Source of the DNA: Lachnospiraceae bacterium | Lineage (GTDB): Bacteria; Bacillota; Clostridia; Lachnospirales; Lachnospiraceae | Length of the DNA stretch: 32,097 nt | NCBI GenBank assembly: GCA_022774505.1 | Contig: JALFLW010000102.1 | Coordinates: 1 to 32,097, forward strand | Direction: 5' to 3' | Part shown: positions 6,879-14,824 of the stretch, piece after piece | Numbering within the stretch: position 1 is the stretch's first letter | How the letters are laid out: each line of letters opens with the position of its first letter | Notes under the pieces: generated by a model | What the model saw: only the letters and a program-made list of their open reading frames with translations | Database searches by the model: none | What the model was told of the DNA's origin: nothing | Position numbers and translations under genes: made by a program

Positions 6879-8180
6879 ATGCTGACAGCTGTAACGGGAA
6901 TAAACTGGGGCGATGAGGGAAAAGGCAGAGTGATCGATCTGCTTGCCGGACAGGCAGATGTGGTTGTGCGTTATCAGGGAGGAAATAATGCCGGGCACAC
7001 CGTAGTGACAGAGCAGGGAAAATTTATTTTGAATCTGATTCCCTCCGGTATTTTACATTCAGGTGTGACCTGTGTTCTAGGAGATGGAATGGTCGTTGAT
7101 CCGGAGCATCTGGAAAATGAGATCCAAAAGCTGCGGGAAAAGGATGTGGCAGTATCACCGAAAAATCTGAAAATTTCCACCAGAGCCACAATTTCTATGC
7201 CCTGGCACCGGATACAGGATGAATTGGAGGAGGATCGTCTGGCCAGAAGCGGAGCGGCATTTGGTTCCACCAGAAGGGGGATTGCCTATGCTTACAGTGA
7301 TAAATACCGCAAAAAAACATTGCGTATGGGAGATCTGCTCCGGTTAGACGAAGAGAATATGAAGGCACGTCTGAAAATGATGCTGGATGCCAAAAATATG
7401 GAGCTTGCAGGCTGATATCACCAGGAACCCATGTCGCTTCCGGCGCTTTATAAATGGTGTGAAGAGCAGGCAGAAAAATTCAAGGCTTATATTTGCGACA
7501 CCGGGGAATTTCTGGATGAATCATTGAAGAAAGGCAAAAAAGTCATTTTGGAGGCACAGCTTGGAGCGATGAGAGATATTGATTATGGCATCTTTCCGTA
7601 TACTTCCAGCTCATCTACAATCGCCGCATATGCTCCGATCGGGGCAGGGATTCCGGCACACGTTCCCGATCACGTCGTCGGCGTGCTGAAAGCATATTCT
7701 ACATGTGTAGGAGCAGGACCTTTTGTGGCTGAAACGGCAATGCCGCAATCCTGGCTGGATATGCTTAGAAGGCTGGGAGGAGAATATGGTGCAGCCACAG
7801 GAAGACCACGGCGGGTAGGTCCTGTGGATATACCCGCCAGCCGTTACGGTTTAAAGTGTCAGAATGCAGATAAAATTGCGCTTACAAAGCTGGATGTGCT
7901 GAGTGCGTTTACAGAAATTCCGGTAATTACCGGATATCGATACGGAGATCAGATGACAGACAGATTTGATCCGGGCTGTGATCTGGAAAAATATGAACCG
8001 GTAGTGGAAACCATACCGGGGTGGCAGCAGAGTATTTCCAAGTGCCGCACCTGGGAAGAGCTTCCCGACAATGCAAAGGCATATATTGCATTGCTGGAGA
8101 AGCTGCTGGATCACGAAATCCAATTTGTTTCCGTAGGAGCTAAGAGAGACGAATATCTCCTGAAGGGATCGTGGATCTGA
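6879..8180 (+). pseudogene. purA: Adenylosuccinate synthase interrupted by one in-frame TGA
   Basis: PurA joins IMP and aspartate using GTP to give adenylosuccinate, the first step from IMP to AMP. The start has GAGGAGGAAG upstream. The N-terminal part shows the GTP-binding loop NWGDEGKGR and GGNNAGHT, then STRRGIAYAYSDKYRK. TGA occurs at 7413-7415 after MELAG. The same frame continues with YHQEPMSLPALYKWC, exactly what the family has next, and then LEAQLGAMRDIDYGIFPYTSSSSTIA, GPFVAETA and TGRPRRVGPVD. Without that codon the product would be 433 residues, normal for PurA. No base is gained or lost. It may be a true nonsense mutation, readthrough or a sequencing error; another purA copy may exist elsewhere. 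The stop is one base from the convergent exporter gene. Confidence 0.88.
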
Positions 8181-8181
8181 T

Positions 8182-9510
8182 TCAGGTGCAGTAACGGAAT
8201 GACTTATCCGTGATAATGCGGGCGAATATCAGACCAAGAGGCAGAGCCATAATGATCAGCATTGCAGATGCAAACCAGGAAGCTGAGGTGGTCAGAGACA
8301 TAATGCCCAGATTATAAACTGCCTTGTAAAGATACAGACCGGGAACCATGATCACGATGGCGGGAACTGTGATGGAGATTCGTGGATAGCCAAGTTTATT
8401 TTTGAGCAGAGATGCTAAAATACCGGCAGTCAATGCCCCGATGAAAGCAGCGGCAGCAGGCGGGATTGTCACGAAATCTACCAGTTCCAGACGAAGTGTA
8501 TTTGCAATGGCGCCAATAAAAGCAGCGGCGGCAGCAATGGACAGGGGGCTGTTAAACATAATAGAGAAACCGAATACACCACCAAAGCTTGTGATCAGCC
8601 GGAATAATAAAAGTGTTCCGGCTGATAAATTTAATGGCGGAAAGTCCATTGGCTTTAAATGGAACAGCAATGCCATGATCCAGGCGGTAATGGTTGCCAC
8701 CACAATGATCACGATGGCATATGCCAGACGTTCCAGACCGGAACGCATATCCAGCTTGGCGAGATCAATACCACTGGTGATAAATGGAAAGCCCGGAATA
8801 ATAAACAGCATTGAACAGATATATCCTGCTTCATGCTGCAGCGACACGGAGAAAAATGTTTCGGCCAGCTTGAGAGCCCCCACATAAATCAGGCAGGCGG
8901 CAGCAACGGAGGACACAATGCACAGAAATAATGTAAAATGATGCTTTGTCAATTTACACCGCAGAAAATTACCGATACCGGCACCGAGAAAAGCGAGAAT
9001 CATTTCATTCAGATCGCCTCCCAGCAGAAATGTAAAGCATCCACATGCCAGAGCGGCAGCGAATCCCAAAGCCACGGGAGAATAAAGACCGTGGAGCTGT
9101 TCGATCTCGTCCAATTGGGCGTGAAGCTGTTCTCCGGATAAAGTATCACATTTTTGGGGGAATTCCTGAATAAAATGCTCCAGCCGATTCAGCTTGGAGG
9201 TATTTACACCGGTGTTGGTCAGACAGAGAGACTGGGAAAAACAATGATCGCCGTCAAAACAGGTGTAATCAATAGACATAAGTCCGATATTGGCGGTGCA
9301 TGTGATATTCAGCAGTTCTGCCAATGAATTCATAGAGCTTCGAACTCTCCAGGCTCCTGTTCCGCAGGATAACAGCATAAGACCGGTTCGGCCGATAATG
9401 GAAGCCTTTTCGGTGAGGCTTGCGCTACGGATATTGATATTTTCCATCTGGCAGGCATAATCATGCCAGTATATTTCCATATGATTCTGAGGTAATGTGT
9501 TTGTCTGCAT
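8182..9510 (-). CDS. ThrE-type threonine/serine exporter (fused two-part form)
   Basis: The 442-residue protein joins two domains that are separate in some bacteria (YjjP-like ThrE/DUF1212 and YjjB-like ThrE_2/DUF3815). Residues ~20-130 are a soluble N-terminal part with SIIGRTGLMLLSCGTGAWRVRSSM, the hallmark of the family. About ten hydrophobic segments follow. The first set ends with IIPGFPFITSGIDLAKLDMRSGLERL, a conserved loop, and the second includes AAAAFIGALTAGILASLLKNKLG and VPAIVIMVPGLYLYKA. The family exports Thr and Ser at the cell membrane driven by the proton gradient. The ATG at 9508-9510 has GGAAGTG upstream and a promoter at 9566-9593. It converges on purA with a single base between stops. 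Confidence 0.88.
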   Translation of the reverse strand: MQTNTLPQNHMEIYWHDYACQMENINIRSASLTEKASIIGRTGLMLLSCGTGAWRVRSSMNSLAELLNITCTANIGLMSIDYTCFDGDHCFSQSLCLTNTGVNTSKLNRLEHFIQEFPQKCDTLSGEQLHAQLDEIEQLHGLYSPVALGFAAALACGCFTFLLGGDLNEMILAFLGAGIGNFLRCKLTKHHFTLFLCIVSSVAAACLIYVGALKLAETFFSVSLQHEAGYICSMLFIIPGFPFITSGIDLAKLDMRSGLERLAYAIVIIVVATITAWIMALLFHLKPMDFPPLNLSAGTLLLFRLITSFGGVFGFSIMFNSPLSIAAAAAFIGAIANTLRLELVDFVTIPPAAAAFIGALTAGILASLLKNKLGYPRISITVPAIVIMVPGLYLYKAVYNLGIMSLTTSASWFASAMLIIMALPLGLIFARIITDKSFRYCT

Positions 9511-9565
9511 TTCATCACTTCCTTGACAGTAAGTTTCTTATTTATAAATCGATTGATTTGTATTT

Positions 9566-9593
9566 AGTATAAAACGAACCGGAGAAAAGTCAA
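9566..9593 (-). promoter_or_regulatory. Sigma-A-type promoter for the exporter gene
   Basis: On the minus strand TTGACT (9588-9593), a 16-base spacer and TATACT (9566-9571) lie ~55 bases upstream of the start codon. Confidence 0.6.
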
Positions 9594-9968
9594 GAAGCAT
9601 TCTCATCCTTTGTTTTACTCCTGCCGCAAAAAATTTTGAAAAAAATATGGATAGTTGCATGTTATACTACATCAGAAACAGTCTGGGCACAATTTATTTT
9701 CTGGTGTGCGAAGGTTGAGGGATGCAACGAGAAAAATTATGAAGCATTTCGAAGTGTAATAGAAGAAAAAATGTAAAATTACCAAACAATAGATAAGGGA
9801 GGAAAGTACAATATGAATTTAGAGCAGGAAATTGATAAGATTATCAAAAGAAGAAAAGAAAAGCTATACGATGAAAAATATATCGTTTTGTTTGATTAGG
9901 TATTCTTATACCTGAATCCGTGAAGTTAAGAAATCCTTGTAAAATTTTGCCCAACCGCATGAATTTTA
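9594..9968 (+). other. Gene-poor stretch with two possible gene remnants
   Basis: A frame without a start codon runs from about 9645 to TAA near 9777 and reads YTTSETVWAQFIFWCAKVEG then CNEKNYEAFRSVIEEKM, which looks like the end of a lost gene. A TGT-TATACT extended -10 box sits at 9660-9668. After it comes the 28-codon frame listed separately. The rest, up to the promoter at 9969, shows nothing recognisable. Confidence 0.3.
9813..9899 (+). CDS. Possible 28-residue peptide, unrecognised
   Basis: The ATG at 9813 has an excellent ribosome site (AAGGGAGGAAA) 7 bases upstream. The peptide is strongly charged (MNLEQEIDKIIKRRKEKLYDEK, then YIVLFD) and predicted helical. It could be a genuine small protein or the surviving start of a larger gene cut by deletion; the missing-start remnant just upstream favours the latter. 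Confidence 0.35.
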   Translation: MNLEQEIDKIIKRRKEKLYDEKYIVLFD

Positions 9969-9997
9969 TTGACTTGCCCGCTTTTTCTTCATATACT
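9969..9997 (+). promoter_or_regulatory. Sigma-A-type promoter for the exported repeat protein
   Basis: TTGACT (9969-9974), a 17-base spacer and TATACT (9992-9997) lie ~60 bases upstream of the ATG at 10059. Confidence 0.7.
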
Positions 9998-10058
9998 TAA
10001 GTTGGATTGTTTTTAACACGAAACAGACAATGAACAAATGAAAGAAATGAGGGTATTT

Positions 10059-11522
10059 ATGAAAAAAACCAACACGTTATTAAGAAACATATGTATCTGT
10101 ATTCTGACGGTGGCTCTGGTTCTTACTTCTTCCGGTTTCTGTGGAGGGAAAACTCAGCATGCTTCGGCGGCAGATGCAGCGAAGGTGCTTGATTATGCCA
10201 TCGTAAAGAATGTTGCGGATTTCCGCAGTTACATTGATAATGATTATCCGGCGAGCACACAGGATGTCATTCAGACTGACTGGAAAGGAGACACACCGTT
10301 ATATCAGTTTTCTCTGCCGTGTGCCGGCACACTGCTCGTGGCACCGATCAGCCCGGAGGGATATGCAAAGGCTTCCGTATATACCAATAGCTCTCTGACT
10401 TCGTCTCTGAAGGAGGCACGGGGCTGTGATTCCAGCAGAGATGAGATTTCCTCGTATTCCGTTTCTGCCGGTACATATTATTACAAGGCATCCCGTTGGA
10501 ATGGGACGAAGCCGCTGACGATATCGTCTTTTATCGGATTTATTCCGAATACTTCTGCAGGAGTGAGTTATTCCAATGTGCAGCCGGACTATAATATCAC
10601 AGCGGATGTTACTGTACCGGTAATGAGCAAGAAGGAAGAGCTGACCAATGCGGTTAATGCCAATGCCTCTCTTACCACAGATACGATCACTACCGACTGG
10701 AGTGGCTATAGCAGCGTACATAGCTTTGTCGTAAAGGAGAGCGGATGGCTTTTGTCTATGCCTCTTTGCAAGGAAAGCTATATCACCTGGGAACTTTTCT
10801 CTGACAAGGCACTCACTTCCCGTATTTTTAATGGAAAGACACTTCAGAGTGTACAGGATGCGATGTATACCTGTTATCTGACTCCGGGAACCTATTATTA
10901 TCGTGGAAATCGTTGGAATGGTACGAAGGATCTTTCCTTTACGACATATCTTGGATTTATCCCTGACGCTTCACGCTTCTCCATTGTTTCCAACAAGCTT
11001 GCTTCGGATTCATCGGATGCACAGATCACATTTCAAGGTGAGAGCGGTACGATCCGCGTCACGGCTGGCGATTATGACCCGTCTATTTTGATGAGTGACC
11101 AGTTTTGGAATACATCTAACCGCGTCAATGTGATAACTGATACGACAGTACATGTTCGGAAAAACGGTAATTATGTTGCTCGCCTGGAAACAGCGGATGG
11201 CTTGTATGTCATGGTTCCGTTTACGGTAGCCGGTGTTAAGGAAAAAAATACTGCGGTGACGACTACACGGACCAAGAAAAAGGTATATAAAATAACTGCT
11301 GCAAAGAAAAAGATCACGATCAAGGTTAAAAAGAAAAAGAAGATCAAATATAGTATTACAAAGGGATATATTGGTCTGGTCCGGTTAAAAACATCTAATC
11401 CAAGAATAGCAACGATCAACAGCAAGGGTGTTGTTACTGCGAGAAAGAAGGGGAAATGTAAGATTACTTTATCTCTTTCCAATGGAAAAAAGGCAGTCGT
11501 TCAGATAACCGTTAAAAAATAA
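10059..11522 (+). CDS. Exported protein with duplicated domain and Ig-like tail
   Basis: The start was set at 10059 (GAGGG 5 bases upstream) and not at the ATG at 10038, giving 487 residues. A signal peptide (MKKTNTLLRNICICILTVAL..., cleavage near ASA-ADA, residue ~38) is clear. Two copies of a ~115-residue beta-rich domain follow, at about residues 48-165 and 185-310. Each has (D/N)W(K/S)G near its start and ends GTYYYxxxRWNGTKxL...GFIP. A spacer of ~75 residues leads to a very Lys-rich stretch and a C-terminal ~50-residue unit (LKTSNPRIATINSKGVVTARKKGKCKI) of the bacterial Ig-like (Big_2) type. There is no membrane anchor or LPXTG, so it is secreted or held by charge to wall polymers. The function of the repeat is unknown to me; it recalls pre-peptidase C-terminal-like sandwiches. 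A terminator follows at 11544. Confidence 0.75.
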   Translation: MKKTNTLLRNICICILTVALVLTSSGFCGGKTQHASAADAAKVLDYAIVKNVADFRSYIDNDYPASTQDVIQTDWKGDTPLYQFSLPCAGTLLVAPISPEGYAKASVYTNSSLTSSLKEARGCDSSRDEISSYSVSAGTYYYKASRWNGTKPLTISSFIGFIPNTSAGVSYSNVQPDYNITADVTVPVMSKKEELTNAVNANASLTTDTITTDWSGYSSVHSFVVKESGWLLSMPLCKESYITWELFSDKALTSRIFNGKTLQSVQDAMYTCYLTPGTYYYRGNRWNGTKDLSFTTYLGFIPDASRFSIVSNKLASDSSDAQITFQGESGTIRVTAGDYDPSILMSDQFWNTSNRVNVITDTTVHVRKNGNYVARLETADGLYVMVPFTVAGVKEKNTAVTTTRTKKKVYKITAAKKKITIKVKKKKKIKYSITKGYIGLVRLKTSNPRIATINSKGVVTARKKGKCKITLSLSNGKKAVVQITVKK

Positions 11523-11543
11523 TTTTTTATAATCGAAAAAAAG

Positions 11544-11582
11544 TACCGTTCTCTAAAAGCGTGATCAGAGAACGGTATTTTA
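11544..11582 (+). terminator. Terminator after the exported repeat protein
   Basis: A perfect 11-bp stem, TACCGTTCTCT (11544-11554) with AGAGAACGGTA (11567-11577), is followed by TTTTAA. AAAAAAA precedes it, so it may also act on the minus strand. Confidence 0.8.
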
Positions 11583-11622
11583 AGTGTATAGGAAAATACT
11601 CATATGTAGTGGGAAGACAAGG

Positions 11623-11639
11623 GCAAAACGCTGGTTTTG
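11623..11639. repeat. CAAAACCAGCGTTTTG-type element, copy 1
   Basis: GCAAAACGCTGGTTTTG lies just beyond the stop of the minus-strand gene ending at 11651. On that strand it reads CAAAACCAGCGTTTTGC, a six-base hairpin stem with a four-base loop. The same sequence recurs near 14769 and 26623. Confidence 0.6.
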
Positions 11640-11650
11640 AATCCACCCGT

Positions 11651-12487
11651 TTATTTCTTCTTTTTTCTGACGATAATAATGCCGATGCCGATCACGGCGA
11701 TAATGATCACGACAATTGCAACCGGTACCGCAGGAACAGAAGAGGAGCTGTCTGTGGCATCACCGGAGTCAGAGGTGTTTTTTGTGGCAGGTGTCTCGGT
11801 GGCTGCCGTGGCATCCGGATTATCATAGTCAAAACCGGATACGGTGAAGGTGATCTCGACATTTTCATCCTGCGTACCATTTAAGAGCTTGTAACCACTC
11901 TCCACTGTTTCAGAAAGTCCCTTGGCGGCCACTTCCTTAACGAGCTCTGCCCGCCAGTGATTCAGCAAAAGGATTACCATACCCCCCTGAAGATAAGGGT
12001 CTTCATTTTCCGGAACACCTTCATCAAAACTCAGGATTTCTTTGCCATTGATCGATGCTTTGACATCGGTAAATTTCACTGTATCATTTAAAGGAATATC
12101 TGTGGCGATATGGAGCTGGGAGATGTCTGTCTCATTCATGGAATCTAAGCCTTCCAGTTTGACAGTATATGTGCCGTTTCCGGCAATTTCTGCATTGGTC
12201 AGCGTACCGGCAGCGGCAGTATCTTTGTTCGTGTCCTTGTTTTTGTACATCAGTTTGTCAGCATTTTTAGTATTGTAATAGCTGTTTTGGGATTTTTCGT
12301 AATAGCCCATATGCGTCAGCCAGAGATCTGTACATGTCTGGATACCGAGAGTAGCATGATATGTGCCATTTGGATCAAAGTCAGCCTTCTTTTTCCTGGC
12401 AGCTTGTGCAGGACTGACCGATATAACGGACAGTGTCAATGCAGCAGCTAATAATAGAGCAACTCTTTTTTTGAACGTTTTTTTCAT
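11651..12487 (-). CDS. Membrane-anchored exported protein, unknown function
   Basis: The product has 278 residues. Residues 1-29 are a signal peptide (MKKTFKKRVALLLAAALTLS..., PAQA cleavage). The external domain (about 33-210) begins DPNGTYHATLGIQTCTDLWLTHMGYY and has beta-rich stretches such as NGTYTVKLEGLDSM and DTVKFTDVKASINGKEIL. It resembles a jelly-roll or carbohydrate-binding fold, but I see no catalytic motif. A Thr/Ser/Asp-rich stalk (about 225-250) leads to a single C-terminal membrane helix (VPVAIVVIIIAVIGIGIIIV) and RKKKK, so it faces outward on a stalk. The ribosome site AAAGGAA is ~10 bases from ATG and a promoter lies at 12523-12551. It stands alone, facing the exported repeat protein. 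Confidence 0.7.
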   Translation of the reverse strand: MKKTFKKRVALLLAAALTLSVISVSPAQAARKKKADFDPNGTYHATLGIQTCTDLWLTHMGYYEKSQNSYYNTKNADKLMYKNKDTNKDTAAAGTLTNAEIAGNGTYTVKLEGLDSMNETDISQLHIATDIPLNDTVKFTDVKASINGKEILSFDEGVPENEDPYLQGGMVILLLNHWRAELVKEVAAKGLSETVESGYKLLNGTQDENVEITFTVSGFDYDNPDATAATETPATKNTSDSGDATDSSSSVPAVPVAIVVIIIAVIGIGIIIVRKKKK

Positions 12488-12522
12488 AATGATAGATTCC
12501 TTTCTTTAATTTAAGTAAATAA

Positions 12523-12551
12523 ATTGTAACATGAAAACAGGGTCTATACAA
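12523..12551 (-). promoter_or_regulatory. Sigma-A-type promoter for the anchored exported protein
   Basis: On the minus strand TTGTAT (12546-12551), a 17-base spacer and TACAAT (12523-12528) lie 36 bases from the start codon. Confidence 0.65.
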
Positions 12552-12624
12552 ATGTCCTTGCATAAAAAAATATCTGTGGAACTGTCCGGTCTTGCAGCAT
12601 TTACATCCACACCATGGGATTTTC

Positions 12625-12654
12625 TTGACATTACTATAAGCAGTAACTTATAAT
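12625..12654 (+). promoter_or_regulatory. Strong sigma-A promoter of the two glycosyltransferase genes
   Basis: TTGACA (12625-12630), an 18-base spacer and TATAAT (12649-12654) match consensus in both boxes and lie ~73 bases before the ATG at 12728. Confidence 0.8.
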
Positions 12655-12727
12655 TATCATTGGTTTTTATTATGCGGTTAGACCGCTCAGGCAAATAAAC
12701 AGTAATCCGAAAGGGAGGATAAGAATA

Positions 12728-13432
12728 ATGGGCATCAGTGTTGTGCTGCTGGCATATAAGGAAGAAGAAAATCTGCGTGTATTATTACCGGAGATTATTG
12801 AAGAGGTAAAAAAGTGTGGTGAGGAGTATGAGATCCTTGTGATCGATACTGAAAAGCCATTAGATAATACGGAAGGCGTATGTCAGAAATATGGTGCACG
12901 ATATATTAACCAGAAATATCCGGGATTTGGAGGCGCATTTCGTACCGGGATCGAGGAGGCAGGTAAGGACAAGTTCCTGATCCTGGACAGTGATGGCTCA
13001 CATCCGCCAAAGTATATTCCGCAGATACATAAAAAATTTGTCGAAGAAAACTGTGATGTCGTTATTGGTTCAAGATATGTTAAGGGTGGTGTGACAAATG
13101 ACAGTAAATCTTCCCAGATCATGTCGAAGATATTGAATACGATATTCCGTATTTTCCTTGGGATCAAGGCAAAGGATATTTCTACTGATTATCGTATGTA
13201 CCGCACACAGGATCTGAAAAAGGTCACATTAACCTGTAGAAATTATGACGTGCTTCAGGAGGTTTTATTAAAACTTCGTCTGGAGAAGGGAAGTCAGAAG
13301 ATCGGAGAGGTGCCGATCAGCTTCAGCAAAAGATTATATGGAGAATCGAAACGTCAGCTGTTACGTTTTATTATCAGCTATATCAAGACACTTTGTTATC
13401 TGACGGGAATCCGGATCACTCATAGAAAATAG
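12728..13432 (+). CDS. GT2 glycosyltransferase (polyprenol-phosphate sugar transferase-like)
   Basis: The 234-residue product has a GT-A fold: ISVVLLAYKEEENL at the N-terminus, EYEILVIDTEKPLDNT, PGFGGAFRTGIEEA and the metal-binding DSD at residues 87-89 (FLILDSDGSHPP). VIGSRYVKGG and DISTDYRMYR follow. This pattern is that of DPM1/ArnC-like enzymes that load a sugar from a nucleotide donor onto polyprenyl phosphate on the inner membrane face. It lacks the two C-terminal membrane helices of ArnC and ends with an amphipathic helix. The ribosome site is GGGAGG. It is 10 bases from the next gene, a GT87-like membrane enzyme that could use the lipid-linked sugar, so the two probably act in one surface-glycan step. 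Confidence 0.85.
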   Translation: MGISVVLLAYKEEENLRVLLPEIIEEVKKCGEEYEILVIDTEKPLDNTEGVCQKYGARYINQKYPGFGGAFRTGIEEAGKDKFLILDSDGSHPPKYIPQIHKKFVEENCDVVIGSRYVKGGVTNDSKSSQIMSKILNTIFRIFLGIKAKDISTDYRMYRTQDLKKVTLTCRNYDVLQEVLLKLRLEKGSQKIGEVPISFSKRLYGESKRQLLRFIISYIKTLCYLTGIRITHRK

Positions 13433-13442
13433 GGAGGCAGAT

Positions 13443-14681
13443 ATGAAAAAGTTACTGAAAGATAATAAAACATTTGAAGTGATATTTATTGCCGGGATTC
13501 TCCTGCTTTTTTCCGTATGGATCGGCTATATCTGTGTTGAGGGGACGGATAGCAGGCAATTTGAAACATTTTTCTTTTCTACGAGAGATTTTCTGGCAGA
13601 TGCCACGAATGTTACCGGATATTCTTCTCAAAAGGATGTGTACCACAATACGATGTATACCGGATTAGGAGAAAAGGCATATCCACCGTTATCTTATCTG
13701 ATCTCCTATCTGTTTTCAAGGACCGTTGATATGACACCATATTGGCAGAACTCCTATTTCGTGAATATGTATCAGAATACGCATTTTATGATCATCTATA
13801 TGATCTTTCTGATCGCCACGATGGTCATCTTATACCAGACCCTATGCCGCTGCAAGGAGGGATCGGAGGTGATACGGTCACTTGCTGCATTTGCCGTGAT
13901 CCTTTCGGCTCCATTGATGTATTCGGTGGAGAGGGGCAATTTTATTATACATACGCTCATCTGCACATTGGTTTACCTGCGTTATTATGATGATAAGATA
14001 GTATGGAAGAGAGAACTGGCTCTTATGTGTCTGGCAATTGCCACTTCATTTAAAATGACTCCGGCAGTTCTTGGTATATTTTTGATCTATGATAAAAAAT
14101 GGAAAGAGATTGCACATGTCATCGTATATGGGATTATTTTTGGACTGCTGCCGTTTTTGTTTTTTAAAGGCGGATTTGCCAATATTGCGACAATGTTCCA
14201 AAATATGAAATTAAATCTGGATGCCTATAATTCTTCCGAAGGATGTACGCTCTATGCATCATTTCTCAATATGGGATTAAGCGGTTCCGAGGCAGTGCAG
14301 ACAGCATTTAAATATATCACATATGTAATTTGTTTATTCTTTGTTATTACGGCACCTATGTTAAAAGGAAAGTGGCAGAGATGGCTTTCTATTCTGCTGG
14401 TTTTATTGATCGCACCATCTCATTCCGGTCAGTATTGTATACTTTATCTGATTCCGGCAATGATATCATTCCTGAATGAGAAGGAGCATGCGTATGCAGA
14501 ATATATTATTCTGATCGCCTTTTTGCTGATCATGAATCCTCTGCAGGGAGGTGCATGGACGAAGCTTAATTATCATTTTTCGATCATTATTTTAGTTATT
14601 TATATGTTAGTGCTTAGTGCGGTCACGGTATTTCAGGTGATCCGGGCCAAAACGGCGGGGAATCTCCGAACGGCAGAGTGA
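13443..14681 (+). CDS. GT87-like (DUF2029) membrane glycosyltransferase
   Basis: The 412-residue polytopic protein has about ten membrane helices. Its first external loop contains DVYHNTMYTGLGEKAYPPL (YPPL at residues 80-83), and ERGN (163-166) and SFKMTP (202-207) follow, all typical of DUF2029/GT87 polyprenyl-phosphate-sugar-dependent transferases. These add single sugars on the outer membrane face, as in mycobacterial PimE-type enzymes. AGGGAGG lies just before the ATG. The pairing with a GT2 enzyme 10 bases upstream supports a two-step route: the GT2 makes polyprenyl-P-sugar and this enzyme transfers it to a wall or surface glycopolymer. The acceptor is unknown. A strong bidirectional terminator follows at 14709. 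Confidence 0.8.
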   Translation: MKKLLKDNKTFEVIFIAGILLLFSVWIGYICVEGTDSRQFETFFFSTRDFLADATNVTGYSSQKDVYHNTMYTGLGEKAYPPLSYLISYLFSRTVDMTPYWQNSYFVNMYQNTHFMIIYMIFLIATMVILYQTLCRCKEGSEVIRSLAAFAVILSAPLMYSVERGNFIIHTLICTLVYLRYYDDKIVWKRELALMCLAIATSFKMTPAVLGIFLIYDKKWKEIAHVIVYGIIFGLLPFLFFKGGFANIATMFQNMKLNLDAYNSSEGCTLYASFLNMGLSGSEAVQTAFKYITYVICLFFVITAPMLKGKWQRWLSILLVLLIAPSHSGQYCILYLIPAMISFLNEKEHAYAEYIILIAFLLIMNPLQGGAWTKLNYHFSIIILVIYMLVLSAVTVFQVIRAKTAGNLRTAE

Positions 14682-14708
14682 TACCGCACCTAAGTCTTTC
14701 CGGGGATA

Positions 14709-14757
14709 AAAAACGGACATCCACTGATTTATTGACAGTGGATGTCCGTTTTTTTGT
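14709..14757. terminator. Bidirectional terminator between convergent operons
   Basis: A long stem (AACGGACATCCACTG near 14712-14726 with CAGTGGATGTCCGTT at 14736-14750) has a 9-base loop. It is flanked by AAAAAA on the left and TTTTTTT on the right, so it can stop transcription from both sides. Confidence 0.88.
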
Positions 14758-14768
14758 TTTGTAAAAGC

Positions 14769-14817
14769 AAAACGCTGGTTTTGTACTTTTTAGTGAAATC
14801 AGGAAAACGCCGGTTTT
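14769..14817. repeat. CAAAACCAGCGTTTTG-type element, two copies
   Basis: AAAACGCTGGTTTT (14769-14782) and AAAACGCCGGTTTT (14804-14817) lie 21 bases apart, directly after the stop of the ThDP-enzyme gene (minus strand). Each can fold on itself, and the two can also pair with each other. Confidence 0.6.
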
Positions 14818-14824
14818 GCCATTG

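Noticed and set aside
7413..7415. TGA in purA as a selenocysteine codon
   Set aside because: PurA has no known Sec form, the codon lies in a loop between domains, and no stable hairpin of the SECIS type follows it.
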